From Shinella sp. UYSO24 (GTDB lineage Bacteria; Pseudomonadota; Alphaproteobacteria; Rhizobiales; Rhizobiaceae), in the NCBI GenBank assembly GCA_902167985.1, contig CABHNZ010000011.1, positions 1-64,000 of the forward strand: a DNA stretch of 64,000 bases. The letters run 5' to 3'. The notes beneath the pieces are model-generated. The model was not told where the DNA came from and ran no database searches. It saw only the letters and a program-made list of their open reading frames with translations. A program made the position numbers and the translations under genes. Shown piece by piece: positions 21,417 through 30,265 of this stretch (positions within the stretch are counted from its first letter, which is position 1; every line of letters starts with the position of its first letter).

Positions 21417-23612
21417 TTAGAACCGCTGCGTCAGCGAGATCTTGAAGGTCCGGCCTGGCTCGGAATAGAAATCCCGGTTTGCCGAGGTCGCGGAGACATC
21501 CTTCGTCTCGAGCGCATCCCAATAGGTCTTGTCGAAGATATTGTAGACGCCGGCCTGCAGACGCAGCCCCTTGGTCTGTTCCGGCTCCCACCAGCCGGTC
21601 AGGTTGAAGATGCCGTAACCCGGCGCCTTGAAGCTGACGGAGCTCTTGTCGGAAACGCCGGCTGCGCCAACCCAATCGAGTGCCGTGCCCCAGCTTTCCT
21701 GCTCATAGCCGATACCGATAATGGCCTTGAACGGCGCAACCGACGTGATCAGCGCGCCAGTATCCTTGTCCTCGCCGCGCGCATAGGCCAGCGATGCATG
21801 GGTGAAGAAGCCGTTGTCGAAGGCCTTGTGAGCATTGACTTCGACACCGTAGATCTTCACGCGGTCACGGTTGAAATACTGGATCGAGCCGAGGCGATAA
21901 CCGGCCGTCGCAATCGTCGCCGTATCGATGAAGTTGCGGTAATTGTTGTAGAAAGCGGTAACGCCGCCACCGAGCTTGTCATCACCGAGCTTGGCGCCGA
22001 TTTCAAAGCCGCTGCTCGTCTCGGACTTGAGATCGGGATTGCCGATCTGGCGATAGAGCGGGGCATTGTCGTAATTGCTGTAGAGCTGGCTGACGCTCGG
22101 CGCCTTGAAGCCCATGGCCCACTGCGCAAACAGCAGGACATCCGGCTGGGCCTGCCACTCGGCCCGAAGCTTCGGCGAGAACTGCGAGTCGGTCCGCCCG
22201 GCAGGAAGGCCGGTATAGCCGCTATTGTTCTCATACTGCGCCGTCGACTGCGTGTTGTAGTCGAACCAGTCGAAGCGCAGGCCGGGCGTCAGCGAGAAGC
22301 CGCTGTCACCGATCGAAATCTTGTCATCGACATAGAAGCCGACGCGCGCACCATCCGTATCAGGCTCGTCCGACTGGTTGTTGTGATAATAGGCGCAAGC
22401 CGCGACATAGAGCACCGAGCAGCTGTCGCCGCCTTCGATATACTGATGCGTGGTGAAGAACGAGACGTCGCCGCCAACGGTCACTTCGTGGTCGAGAATG
22501 CCGGTCTTGTAGTTGCCCGTCGCGGCACCGACGATGCCGATATCCTTCTCGGTCTTGTCGCTGATGCGCCAGTAGTCACCGATCGGGTTGGTCAGGCGAT
22601 AACCGGTCGGGCCTTCGGTCCGCAGCACGCGCTGCCAGTAGACGGATGCCCATGCGCTATCGATGGCGCTATTGGCCTCCGTGCTGTCGAAACGGTAATC
22701 GAGCGAAACGCGCTCGCGGCGCAGGTCCGAAATCCGGTCGTAATCGCCGATCCGGTAGGTACTGCCCTGTTCCTGCTTGAGATCCTCGGTCGAATCCATG
22801 TTGTAACGCTCGGCCGTGAAGCCGATCATATGCCCGCCTTCGAGCTGCTGACGCAGCTTGAACAACAGGTTGGATGTATTGGCATCCATCGGGTTTTCCT
22901 CGGTACGGGCAGAGCCGTAACCGCCGATATCCCCGTTGGTTTCGATTTCATGTCCCCGCTTGTAGCTGCCCTGGAAGAGGATCGAGGTATTCTGGATCTT
23001 CTTGGCAACCGCAGCCGATCCGCCGAACGAACGGTCCTTGCTATCGTAGGTGAGCTTGGCAATGCCACCCCAGTCGCGGCCTTCCGGAATGACATCCTCC
23101 GGCTCCAGCGTCTTCAGGACGACGGCGCCGCCGAGCGCGCCCGAACCCGCACGGCTGGAATCGCCGCCACGCAGAATATCGATCGTCGAAAGCGACGTGA
23201 AATCATAGGCATTGACGCCGCCAAAGGAGCCGCGCACCGGATCGGACAGGTAGGGAAGCGGAATGCCGTCGATCGTCGTCAGGACGCGGTCGTTCTCAAG
23301 GCCGCGAATATTGACGCTCTTCGTTGCCTCGACGAAGCTGACGCCCGGCTCGACCGTATTGCCGAGATCATCGAGATCCTGGATGTCGCGCTTGAGAATG
23401 GTGTCACGCGTCGTTTCCGAAGCCAGCGGCGTATCGGCAGCCGTTCCCTTCTTCAGGCGGTCGCTCTTGCCCTTCAAAACGATCGGCTGCAGGGCGGTAT
23501 CCGTCTGTTCGGTCTGCTGCGTGGCCTGCTGGGCATGGGCGCCCGATGCGGCAACGAATGCTGCGAGCGCCGTGCACGCATAAAGCCGTGAGCGGGTGCG
23601 GAGGATGAACAT
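21417..23612 (-). CDS. TonB-dependent heme/hemoglobin-type outer-membrane receptor
   Basis: This is an intact 731-residue outer-membrane receptor. A signal peptide (to about residue 27, ASGAHAQ) precedes a plug domain (about 50-165, with VNIRGLENDRVLTTIDGIPL and LRGGDSSRAGSGALGG). A 22-strand barrel follows and ends in the typical C-terminal SLTQRF. The barrel has GFKAPSVSQLY and NPDLKSETSSGFEIG, variants of the FRAP and NPNL boxes of heme receptors. It would import heme with TonB/ExbBD energy. No heme ABC transporter genes are adjacent. Two TGA-N9-TCA iron boxes in the promoter predict repression by iron through RirA. Confidence 0.9.
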   Translation of the reverse strand: MFILRTRSRLYACTALAAFVAASGAHAQQATQQTEQTDTALQPIVLKGKSDRLKKGTAADTPLASETTRDTILKRDIQDLDDLGNTVEPGVSFVEATKSVNIRGLENDRVLTTIDGIPLPYLSDPVRGSFGGVNAYDFTSLSTIDILRGGDSSRAGSGALGGAVVLKTLEPEDVIPEGRDWGGIAKLTYDSKDRSFGGSAAVAKKIQNTSILFQGSYKRGHEIETNGDIGGYGSARTEENPMDANTSNLLFKLRQQLEGGHMIGFTAERYNMDSTEDLKQEQGSTYRIGDYDRISDLRRERVSLDYRFDSTEANSAIDSAWASVYWQRVLRTEGPTGYRLTNPIGDYWRISDKTEKDIGIVGAATGNYKTGILDHEVTVGGDVSFFTTHQYIEGGDSCSVLYVAACAYYHNNQSDEPDTDGARVGFYVDDKISIGDSGFSLTPGLRFDWFDYNTQSTAQYENNSGYTGLPAGRTDSQFSPKLRAEWQAQPDVLLFAQWAMGFKAPSVSQLYSNYDNAPLYRQIGNPDLKSETSSGFEIGAKLGDDKLGGGVTAFYNNYRNFIDTATIATAGYRLGSIQYFNRDRVKIYGVEVNAHKAFDNGFFTHASLAYARGEDKDTGALITSVAPFKAIIGIGYEQESWGTALDWVGAAGVSDKSSVSFKAPGYGIFNLTGWWEPEQTKGLRLQAGVYNIFDKTYWDALETKDVSATSANRDFYSEPGRTFKISLTQRF

Positions 23613-23728
23613 TTTCGTCCTTTCATGGCGCGCAGAAAACCGCCGGCACGCGAGGTCGCGAACCGGGAGCGGGCCCGTTTCAATAATGGCAAGAGTGTGG
23701 CGACAGGCAGGAACCTGCCCTATTCACG

Positions 23729-23757
23729 CCATTAAGAAACATGAGTTTATCTGTCAA
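23729..23757 (-). promoter_or_regulatory. predicted promoter of the heme receptor gene
   Basis: On the minus strand TTGACA (23757-23752) and TAATGG (23734-23729) have a 17-base spacer. The first iron box lies across the -35 and spacer. Confidence 0.6.
23742..23756. promoter_or_regulatory. iron-responsive operator, copy 1
   Basis: TGAGTTTATCTGTCA fits the rhizobial IRO consensus TGA-N9-TCA bound by RirA. It overlaps the predicted receptor promoter, consistent with repression when iron is replete. Confidence 0.6.
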
Positions 23758-23768
23758 CATATAAAATA

Positions 23769-23783
23769 TGACTCAAAGAATCA
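23769..23783. promoter_or_regulatory. iron-responsive operator, copy 2
   Basis: TGACTCAAAGAATCA again fits TGA-N9-TCA. It sits 27 bases from copy 1, upstream of the receptor -35, in an AT-rich stretch. It could also act on the divergent UPF0114 gene. Confidence 0.5.
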
Positions 23784-23919
23784 TCTTTATGTGAGGCGGC
23801 ATTTCCGCATCACCTGCGACAATGGCGCGTGGCCGCCGGCGCCCGTCACACCCTTGCCGCGCATCGGCGTGAAGGTTATGGACAAATCGCTCCCTCCCGT
23901 CGCCGCAAGGAATGCACGC

Positions 23920-24486
23920 ATGAAATCGCTGGAACTTCTGGTCGAAAAGATCATCCTGTCGAGCCGCTGGCTGCTCGTCGTCTTCTATCTCGGCCTTGTT
24001 GCGGCGCTGGCCGTCTACGCGCTGTCCTTCGTGGCGAAGTTCCTCAAGGTGGCAAAGGGCGTCTTCACGCTTGGCGAGGCGGATATGATCCTTGCCATGC
24101 TGAGCCTCATCGATGCGGCGCTGGTCGCAAGCCTGATCGTCATGGTGATGATTTCCGGCTACGAGAATTTCGTAAGCCGCTTCGATGAAGCCGAAAGCGC
24201 CGAAAACGACGTCTCTTTCCTCGGCAAGCTCGATTCCGGCAGCCTGAAGATCAAGGTCGCCTCCTCGATCGTGGCGATCTCCTCGATCCATCTCCTGCAG
24301 ATCTTCCTCAATGCGGCGCAATACACCGACATGCAGCTGATGTGGTACACGATCATCCACCTCGCCTTCGTCGTCTCCGCCGTCATGCTCGGCTGGCTGG
24401 AGCGGATCATGGCCAAGACCAAGGCCGACAAATATGAGGCCAAAAGCGAAGCCAAGGAACAGGAAAAGCACGAAGCGCATCTCTAA
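23920..24486 (+). CDS. UPF0114 (YqhA) family membrane protein
   Basis: This intact inner-membrane protein of 188 residues has about four membrane segments. The family N-terminus LLVEKIILSSRWLLVVFYLG is followed by DAALVASLIVMVMISGYENF and, later, IVAISSIHLLQIF. The C-terminus is a charged tail (KTKADKYEAKSEAKEQEKHE). I choose ATG 23920 because AAGGAA lies about 8 bases upstream; ATG 23878 is an alternative adding 14 residues. The function of UPF0114 is not settled. It is divergent from the heme receptor and may share its iron boxes. Confidence 0.85.
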   Translation: MKSLELLVEKIILSSRWLLVVFYLGLVAALAVYALSFVAKFLKVAKGVFTLGEADMILAMLSLIDAALVASLIVMVMISGYENFVSRFDEAESAENDVSFLGKLDSGSLKIKVASSIVAISSIHLLQIFLNAAQYTDMQLMWYTIIHLAFVVSAVMLGWLERIMAKTKADKYEAKSEAKEQEKHEAHL

Positions 24487-24615
24487 CGGATGCAACGTCC
24501 CGCAACGGCAAGATTTCGCCGTGTCTTCTTCGTTTTTTGTTAAAGAGCGCGCCCGCGACTAATCGATTCGTAATTCATCGCCTGTATGTTTCGCGCATCG
24601 GTGGTGGAGAATGGC

Positions 24616-25953
24616 ATGACGGTCGGTCGGGAAAATTTGCTTGTAACGGAATGGACGGACCAGCCGCAGCAGAATGCAATCCTTCTTGTTGAGGATTCCG
24701 TAGCCCTATCGACCCTCCTCAAGGGGCGCCTTGAGAGCGAGACCGACGCCCGCGTCACCCGCTGCGCCAGCCTTGCCGAAGCGCGGATCGCGATCGCCGA
24801 CACCGCTTTCACGCTGGCGCTGACCGGCCTCAACCTGCCCGACGGGCCGGACGGTGAAATCATCGACCTGCTCGCCGAGGCCGGTATTCCGACCATCGTC
24901 TTCACCGCGACATTCGACAAGTCGACCCGGGCGCGCTGCGCCGAGAAGAAGATCGTCGACTATATCGTCAAGGATAGCGGCCGCACGGTCGATACCGTCA
25001 TCCACACGGTCCGCCGCATTCTCGCCAATGGCGCCTTCAAGATCCTCATCGTCGATGATGCCCGCGCCGCCCGCTCGGGCCTCAAGGATATCCTCAAGCA
25101 CCAGAATTTTCAGGTCGTCGAAGCCTGGTCCGGCCGACAGGCCCTGGAAATCCTTGCAGCAGACGAGACGATAGAGCTCGTCATCACCGACTACCATATG
25201 GCCGACATGGACGGCTACGAGCTGACCAAGCGCATCCGTGCCACCCATGATTCGGAACGTATCCGCATCATCGGCGTCTCCTCCTCCACCGACCGGCTTC
25301 TCTCGGCAAGCTTCCTCAAGGCCGGCGCCTCGGATTTCATCTACCGCCCCTTCGTGCAGGAGGAGCTGAAATGCCGTATCGACAACAATATCGAGACGCT
25401 GATCCAGCTGAAACATCTGCGCCGCCTCGCCGAACGCGACTACCTGACCGGCCTTGCCAACCGTCGGCACTTCTTCGCCCGCATGCGCGATCTGGAGAGG
25501 CAGCCCTTCAACGGCTCGATCGCGCTTCTCGACATCGACCACTTCAAGCATGTCAACGACACCTATGGCCATGATGCCGGCGATGGCGTGCTGAAGGAGA
25601 TCTCGGCCGTGATGGCGCGCCGCTGCAACCAGTCCAAACATATCGCAGCCCGCCTCGGCGGCGAGGAATTTGCCCTCTACCTCCACCATCTCGACGCCTT
25701 CCAGGCGCATTCCTTCTGCGAGCAGCTGCGCCGCGAGATCGAGGAGGCCGAAATTCCCGTCGGCGGCAGGTCGCTGTCCGTCACGGTTTCGATCGGTGTC
25801 GTCGAGATGGAAGACGGCGAGCCTTTCGGCAACCATCTCAATGCGGCTGACCAATTGCTCTATCTGGCAAAGACCAGCGGCCGCAATCGCGTCTTCTCGA
25901 ATCTGACGATTCCAGAAGCCATGCAGGCGCCAAAATCCTCGGCCTCCGGCTGA
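24616..25953 (+). CDS. PleD-like response regulator: pseudo-receiver, receiver, GGEEF
   Basis: This is a soluble 445-residue protein. Receiver 1 (about 20-130) has the acidic pair in LLVEDS, but the phosphorylation position reads ALTGLNLPDG, with Gly where Asp is expected, so it is probably a dimerisation pseudo-receiver. Receiver 2 (about 145-265) keeps ILIVDDARAARS and the acceptor Asp in VITDYHMADMDG. The C-terminal diguanylate cyclase has RLGGEEFALYL and lacks the RxxD inhibitory site (QSKH at that position). Phosphorylation of receiver 2 would drive c-di-GMP synthesis without product inhibition. ATG 24616 has GGAG 8 bases upstream; ATG 24586 in frame has none. Confidence 0.9.
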   Translation: MTVGRENLLVTEWTDQPQQNAILLVEDSVALSTLLKGRLESETDARVTRCASLAEARIAIADTAFTLALTGLNLPDGPDGEIIDLLAEAGIPTIVFTATFDKSTRARCAEKKIVDYIVKDSGRTVDTVIHTVRRILANGAFKILIVDDARAARSGLKDILKHQNFQVVEAWSGRQALEILAADETIELVITDYHMADMDGYELTKRIRATHDSERIRIIGVSSSTDRLLSASFLKAGASDFIYRPFVQEELKCRIDNNIETLIQLKHLRRLAERDYLTGLANRRHFFARMRDLERQPFNGSIALLDIDHFKHVNDTYGHDAGDGVLKEISAVMARRCNQSKHIAARLGGEEFALYLHHLDAFQAHSFCEQLRREIEEAEIPVGGRSLSVTVSIGVVEMEDGEPFGNHLNAADQLLYLAKTSGRNRVFSNLTIPEAMQAPKSSASG

Positions 25954-26119
25954 CATCCCCCTGACATCCGCCTGCGCCCTACCGTCGCATCCCGTTCCTT
26001 GATGGGCCGAAGAGCCGGCACACCCGCAAACCCGGGAGTTAAGAGGCGTGGCCCGCAGTATTACACGTCTGACAAAGTCTATTTCAGCCGATCAGGCAGG
26101 TGATTAACGACATTTATTA

Positions 26120-26132
26120 GTCGTAATACGAC
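26120..26132. promoter_or_regulatory. 13-bp perfect palindrome upstream of the LuxR gene
   Basis: GTCGTAATACGAC is a perfect palindrome centred on A, 101 bases before the LuxR-type gene in an AT-rich region. It may be a regulator operator, possibly autoregulatory. There is no direct evidence. Confidence 0.35.
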
Positions 26133-26232
26133 GATTGTGACGCTCATTGGTTGCGCCGCAAAATAATACTGGCCATCTCAACAATTTCGTATATTTTCCC
26201 TAAATAACATAATCACCTATCACCTTTGACGA

Positions 26233-26958
26233 ATGATCACACTGGAACGCCAATCGATCTTGAATAGCGAGATCCATGCGGCCCAAACGCCGGCCGCCTT
26301 GACTGCAGTCCTCGTGCGAATAACGCATGAGTTTGGCTTTCGCTGTTACATGCTGATCAAGATGCCGCCGGAGGAGGAAACGCTGCTCGCGAACATTCTC
26401 GTCCTCAGCAATCTTCCGCGCTCCTATGTGCAGGAATTCGACAGGCAGAAGCTTCTGAACAAATGGCTTCTCTCGCCCATGGTGCTGGAATCGGCGCAGC
26501 CTTTCTGCTGGATGGTGGACAAGAGCAGCACGGATAATGGCATCAGCTTTGCCCCCGAGGTTGTGGAACTGCAGCGTCGTCACGACCTGACGACCCATGT
26601 GGCGATCCAGATGCATTCGCCCTGCGGAGCGACTTACCGCATGCGCCTCAGTGGCCGCCGCCCGCGCCTGTCACAGGTTGAGATGAACGAAATCGGCATG
26701 CTCCTCCTGCACACCTTCGCGACGCTGCAACGCATCAACCGTGCATCGAAGCGGCCATCGCCGCACCATTTGTCCGGCCGTGAGCTTGAAGTCGTCAAAT
26801 GGACGGCACAGGGCAAGACCTCCTCCGAGATCGGCCGGATCCTGTCCCTCTCCGACCACACGGTGAATGCCTATCTCACCAATGCCATCCGCAAGCTGGA
26901 CTGCGTCAACCGCACCCAGCTTGTGGCGAAAGCCTTGCGTCTCAAGCTGATCGCCTGA
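26233..26958 (+). CDS. LuxR-family transcriptional regulator (solo)
   Basis: This is an intact 241-residue protein. The N-terminal region (about 15-155) fits an autoinducer-binding-like domain. The C-terminal LuxR HTH (about 175-238) reads LSGRELEVVKWTAQGKTSSE, then HTVNAYLTNAIRKLDCVNRT. At the site where AHL receptors have Asp-Pro, the sequence is LLSPMVLESAQPFCW, i.e. Ser-Pro, so AHL binding is doubtful. No AHL synthase is nearby. It is best described as a LuxR solo of unknown ligand. The ribosome site before ATG 26233 is weak. Confidence 0.85.
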   Translation: MITLERQSILNSEIHAAQTPAALTAVLVRITHEFGFRCYMLIKMPPEEETLLANILVLSNLPRSYVQEFDRQKLLNKWLLSPMVLESAQPFCWMVDKSSTDNGISFAPEVVELQRRHDLTTHVAIQMHSPCGATYRMRLSGRRPRLSQVEMNEIGMLLLHTFATLQRINRASKRPSPHHLSGRELEVVKWTAQGKTSSEIGRILSLSDHTVNAYLTNAIRKLDCVNRTQLVAKALRLKLIA

Positions 26959-26989
26959 TCCGCTGCTCCCGTCAGCGATGGCAGCGCCG

Positions 26990-28219
26990 TCAGCGCCCGA
27001 CCACCGAGCGCACTTCCACAAGGTTCGACCGCACCATCAGGATATGGAAGCCCATCACCGCCAGATGGCTCGGCATGATCATCCCGTCCTCGGCCGCATT
27101 GGAAACGATGGCCGGCTGCATTTTCAGCGCCGCCCGCAGACGGTTGAGCGTCTCGCCCCAGAGCTGCGTCAGGTTCCGCTCGCGAATGACCTGGCTGAAG
27201 TCGGAACCAGCACCAGAAAGTACCGCGTAATAGCCGTAGAGCTGGCCATAGGCGAACCAGAACCGGTCGTCGGCACGCGTATCGAACCAGCCGCCGCCAT
27301 GGTTCTCGGTCCGCTCACGCAGGATCGCCGCAGTTGCCCCGAGATCATTGGCGATCCGGTCGATGAACTGCACCAGATTGTCGGCGCGGCTGTCGAAGAT
27401 CGCGTTGCAGCCCGCAAGATCCGTGTTGAAGGCTCTAAGCTTCTGGATCGCGGTGCGATAATAGCTCGGTGTCGGCGTCTTGAAGCCGAATGGGTCGAGG
27501 CCGAAATACCAGGAATATTCGTCGAACTGCAGGTTGCCGCGCGCATCCTGGAGATTGTTGTTGATGCCTGACGTGCCGCGCACACGACCGAGCGTATCGA
27601 CAAGCTCCGTCGAGGTGCGGCGCACCGCCTGGTTCACGCCGCGCTGGAAAGACGCCTTGTTGTCGAGAAACGGCGTATTGTCCCAATCCATGCCGAAAAA
27701 GCCGAGCTTGTAGAGAAGCAGCGACGAGATCCAGTCGTTCTGGTTGACATTCATGTCGGTAAGATCGGCGGCAGCCTGCACGATTGCCGAGGTCTGGCAC
27801 TGGCGCGGCGCGTTTGCCGCCGTCGAAGCGGCGGCCTGCGTGCCGGCAAGCGCCGTATTGGGCGCCGACGCTCCACCTTCCGTCTGCCCGGTCGGCAGAT
27901 CGCCGGCGGCCGGCGGCGTTGCGTTCGGATCGGCGGTCAGCTGCTGGCCGGCGGGCACCTTGCGGTCCTGCCAGTGATATTTGTCGACGAAATTCGGATC
28001 GAACCCGTTCCATGTCTGCGTCTGCCAGACAAACCGTCCATAGGCGACGATGACGATCGCCAGAATGACGATGATCGGCGCCTTGATGACCCAGTGCCGC
28101 CGACCGTACCAGCCATGCGCAGCCATGAAGGGCCATGTCAGCCAGGCGAGAAAAATCCCGATCAATCTGCCGATGGCCTGGCCGATCCGTCTGATTAAGG
28201 CGGTCACGCTACCGAGCAT
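26990..28219 (-). CDS. DUF2333 family membrane protein
   Basis: This is an intact protein of about 409 residues. One N-terminal membrane helix (IKAPIIVILAIVIVAYGRFV) precedes WQTQTWNGFDPNFVDKY and a Pro/Ala/Gly-rich linker. A conserved periplasmic domain follows with NQNDWISSLLLYKLGFFGMD, WYFGLDPFGFKTPTPSYYRT and GGGWFDTRADDRFWFAYG, which mark DUF2333. No biochemical role is known for the family. I choose ATG 28219, preceded by GAGGAG; ATG 28237 is an alternative. The next gene lies upstream on the same strand and may be co-transcribed. Confidence 0.85.
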   Translation of the reverse strand: MLGSVTALIRRIGQAIGRLIGIFLAWLTWPFMAAHGWYGRRHWVIKAPIIVILAIVIVAYGRFVWQTQTWNGFDPNFVDKYHWQDRKVPAGQQLTADPNATPPAAGDLPTGQTEGGASAPNTALAGTQAAASTAANAPRQCQTSAIVQAAADLTDMNVNQNDWISSLLLYKLGFFGMDWDNTPFLDNKASFQRGVNQAVRRTSTELVDTLGRVRGTSGINNNLQDARGNLQFDEYSWYFGLDPFGFKTPTPSYYRTAIQKLRAFNTDLAGCNAIFDSRADNLVQFIDRIANDLGATAAILRERTENHGGGWFDTRADDRFWFAYGQLYGYYAVLSGAGSDFSQVIRERNLTQLWGETLNRLRAALKMQPAIVSNAAEDGMIMPSHLAVMGFHILMVRSNLVEVRSVVGR

Positions 28220-28411
28220 TCGGGTCTCCTCTGTCATGCCAATAACCGATGCAGGACAGATAGGGTGCAGCGCGGCAAAGGACAATCGCCGGATTGCAAT
28301 CAGAAGCCTGAAACGGCGATTACCACCTCCACCCGGCCCTCCGACCGATATCTCCCGGACATCCGCCACGACCCGGCGGCCTTAGACGGCGGGATGGCGG
28401 ACGCCCACCCG

Positions 28412-29442
28412 TCACACGGCGTTCGCGCTGCCGGACCCGGCATGCGCAAAATCCCGGCGGTAGGCAAGCATGGCCCGCAGGTCGCCATCGACCTTTTCCC
28501 GCAGCGCCGGCAGGCTTCGGCCGATCAGCCGGTCGCATCCCATCCGCCCGATCCCGTCGCCCAGATGCGGAAACCGCTCCACCGTGATCGATATGCCGTC
28601 ATCCGCCGCGCCTGCGGTCGCGATGACGACCCGGTAGAGCGTCAGCAACTCCTCCGTATCCATCGCAACCTTGTGCCGCAGGATATCGACGAGCCGCAAA
28701 GCGCGCGACAGATCCTCAAGCGCCGCCTCGAAGATCGCCAGCGCCTTTTCGACGATCAGCACCCGCCGCATGCGAACATCGCTGCGGCTTTCGTTTCGGC
28801 GGTGAAGCGCTGCCTGCGGCAGAGCCTCGCGCAGTGCCGGGCGATGGTCGAACAGCATCAGCAGATCCGCCTCGCCCTGCCTGCGGACATCTCTGAGCGC
28901 CACCGCCTCGTCTTCCAGCACCCCGGCCAGAAACTCCGCCTCGCCAAGCAGTTGCGCAATGAGGCCCGGGTTAGCACGCCGCTGCCGCTGTTCGAGACGC
29001 TGGCGTTCTCTTGCTGCCTTCGACGTGAAAATGGACGATGCGGCCCCACCGGTGGAAGGCGTGTCCTCATCGAAGGCGCGGCGCACATCGTCGGCCCGGA
29101 CGCCGATCTTGACGGCAAGGAGGGCAAGATCGCGACCTGCATGATCGCGTGCCGCGGCGGCGGCCCTGCGGCGATCCTCCTGCACCGGAAAGGCCTGCGG
29201 TCCGGCGAGTTTCAGCGCCCGCGCCGAAGCGTCGAGATCGCGGCCGATCCCCGCCTCAAGCTGCCGGGCGGCGTCGAGCCCGACGCGAATGCGGGCGCTT
29301 GCCTCATCGAGGCCCGCGCCGGCTCCATGATGGCCTTGTGACCATGAAGACGCAGCCAAAGCCCCGGCCCGCCCGCCATCGCCTGCGGCAAATACCGACT
29401 ATCCCGCCTGTCGATACCTGCCTGCTTTTCTCCACCTGCCAT
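28412..29442 (-). CDS. hypothetical helical protein upstream of DUF2333, frame broken near 29395
   Basis: Start ATG 29442 (MAGGEKQAGIDRRDSRY) follows AGGGAGAG. After about 17 residues the phase shifts by one base and reads GDGGRAGALAASSWSQGHHG and beyond. The rest is an Ala/Arg/Leu-rich helical protein with long amphipathic stretches (ARERQRLEQRQRR, ALPQAALHRRNESRSDV) and no membrane segments or recognised motifs, about 340 residues in all. I cannot assign a family. Position and strand suggest transcription with the DUF2333 gene 192 bases downstream. Confidence 0.55.
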
Positions 29443-29578
29443 GCCGCACACTCTCCCTGCGGGCGGACAGGGGCAAGCACCCGCATATCCGCGAAGATGA
29501 CATGCGCAACAAGATAACGCCGCCACGGATTTTCTCCATGCCGGCGTTGAAAACAGGCTTAAATTTGGTGAATGCGGA

Positions 29579-30034
29579 TCAAAGCCCGAGCTTGGCGATA
29601 TCCGCATCCATGCGGTCGCGCGCCTTTTTCGGCATCTTGGCATCCTTCAATGCCTGAAGATTGGCAGGCTGATCGCCGACGACCACGAGGCCAACCATGC
29701 CCATGCCGAAATGCGGCGCGCATTTGAACGCATAGGCGCCGGGCTTGTCGAAGGTGACGGTCACGTCCTGGCTGATCTTGCCGTTGATCCCGTCAAAGCC
29801 ATCCGGGGAAAGACCCGGAATGGAAATCGCATCATGCCCCCGGTCGGCGGCCACGAATTTCACCGTATCGCCGGGCGCGATCTTCAGCGCCGAGGGTTCG
29901 AACACCATCAGCTGACCGTCGCTGCCCTTGTTGAGCATCTTGATCTCGAATTCGGCGGCATGGGCTGCGGAGGAAAGGCTGAAGAGGGAAACGAAAAGAG
30001 AGGCGGAAAGGGCAAGGCTGCGAAAGGAAATCAT
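29579..30034 (-). CDS. pseudoazurin, periplasmic blue copper protein
   Basis: This intact 151-residue protein is a periplasmic electron carrier. The signal peptide is cleaved near residue 26 (SSAAHA). Type 1 copper ligands are His 67 (DRGHDA), Cys 105, His 108 and a following Met in FKCAPHFGMGM. The C-terminal basic helices (LKDAKMPKKARDRM) fit pseudoazurin. Pseudoazurins usually donate electrons to copper nitrite reductase or N2O reductase, but no denitrification enzyme lies in this window. A TTG-N8-CAA site upstream may link it to an FNR/NnrR-type regulator. Confidence 0.9.
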   Translation of the reverse strand: MISFRSLALSASLFVSLFSLSSAAHAAEFEIKMLNKGSDGQLMVFEPSALKIAPGDTVKFVAADRGHDAISIPGLSPDGFDGINGKISQDVTVTFDKPGAYAFKCAPHFGMGMVGLVVVGDQPANLQALKDAKMPKKARDRMDADIAKLGL

Positions 30035-30117
30035 GCGCGTAAACTACTCCTGATATCGGGCTTTCCGGGCCATCGCCGCAGAAAGGCCGGGCCGACATAT
30101 CGGCTCGCAGACCCGAT

Positions 30118-30131
30118 TTGACCAGAGGCAA
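30118..30131. promoter_or_regulatory. possible FNR/NnrR-type site upstream of pseudoazurin
   Basis: TTGACCAGAGGCAA fits TTG-N8-CAA, the loose consensus of CRP/FNR-family nitric-oxide and oxygen regulators. It lies 84 bases upstream of the pseudoazurin start. The match is short and could be chance. Confidence 0.3.
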
Positions 30132-30265
30132 ACTGCCTTTGCGCCGTGACCGAATGTCCGATCCGTTCACGTTTGCGCGCGCAGCGCGATGGCGACAGAG
30201 GTCATCGCCCGCAGTTGCCGGCCAATTGCCGCCCAGTCGCTGGTCAGTCGCTGGTCAGTCGCCGC

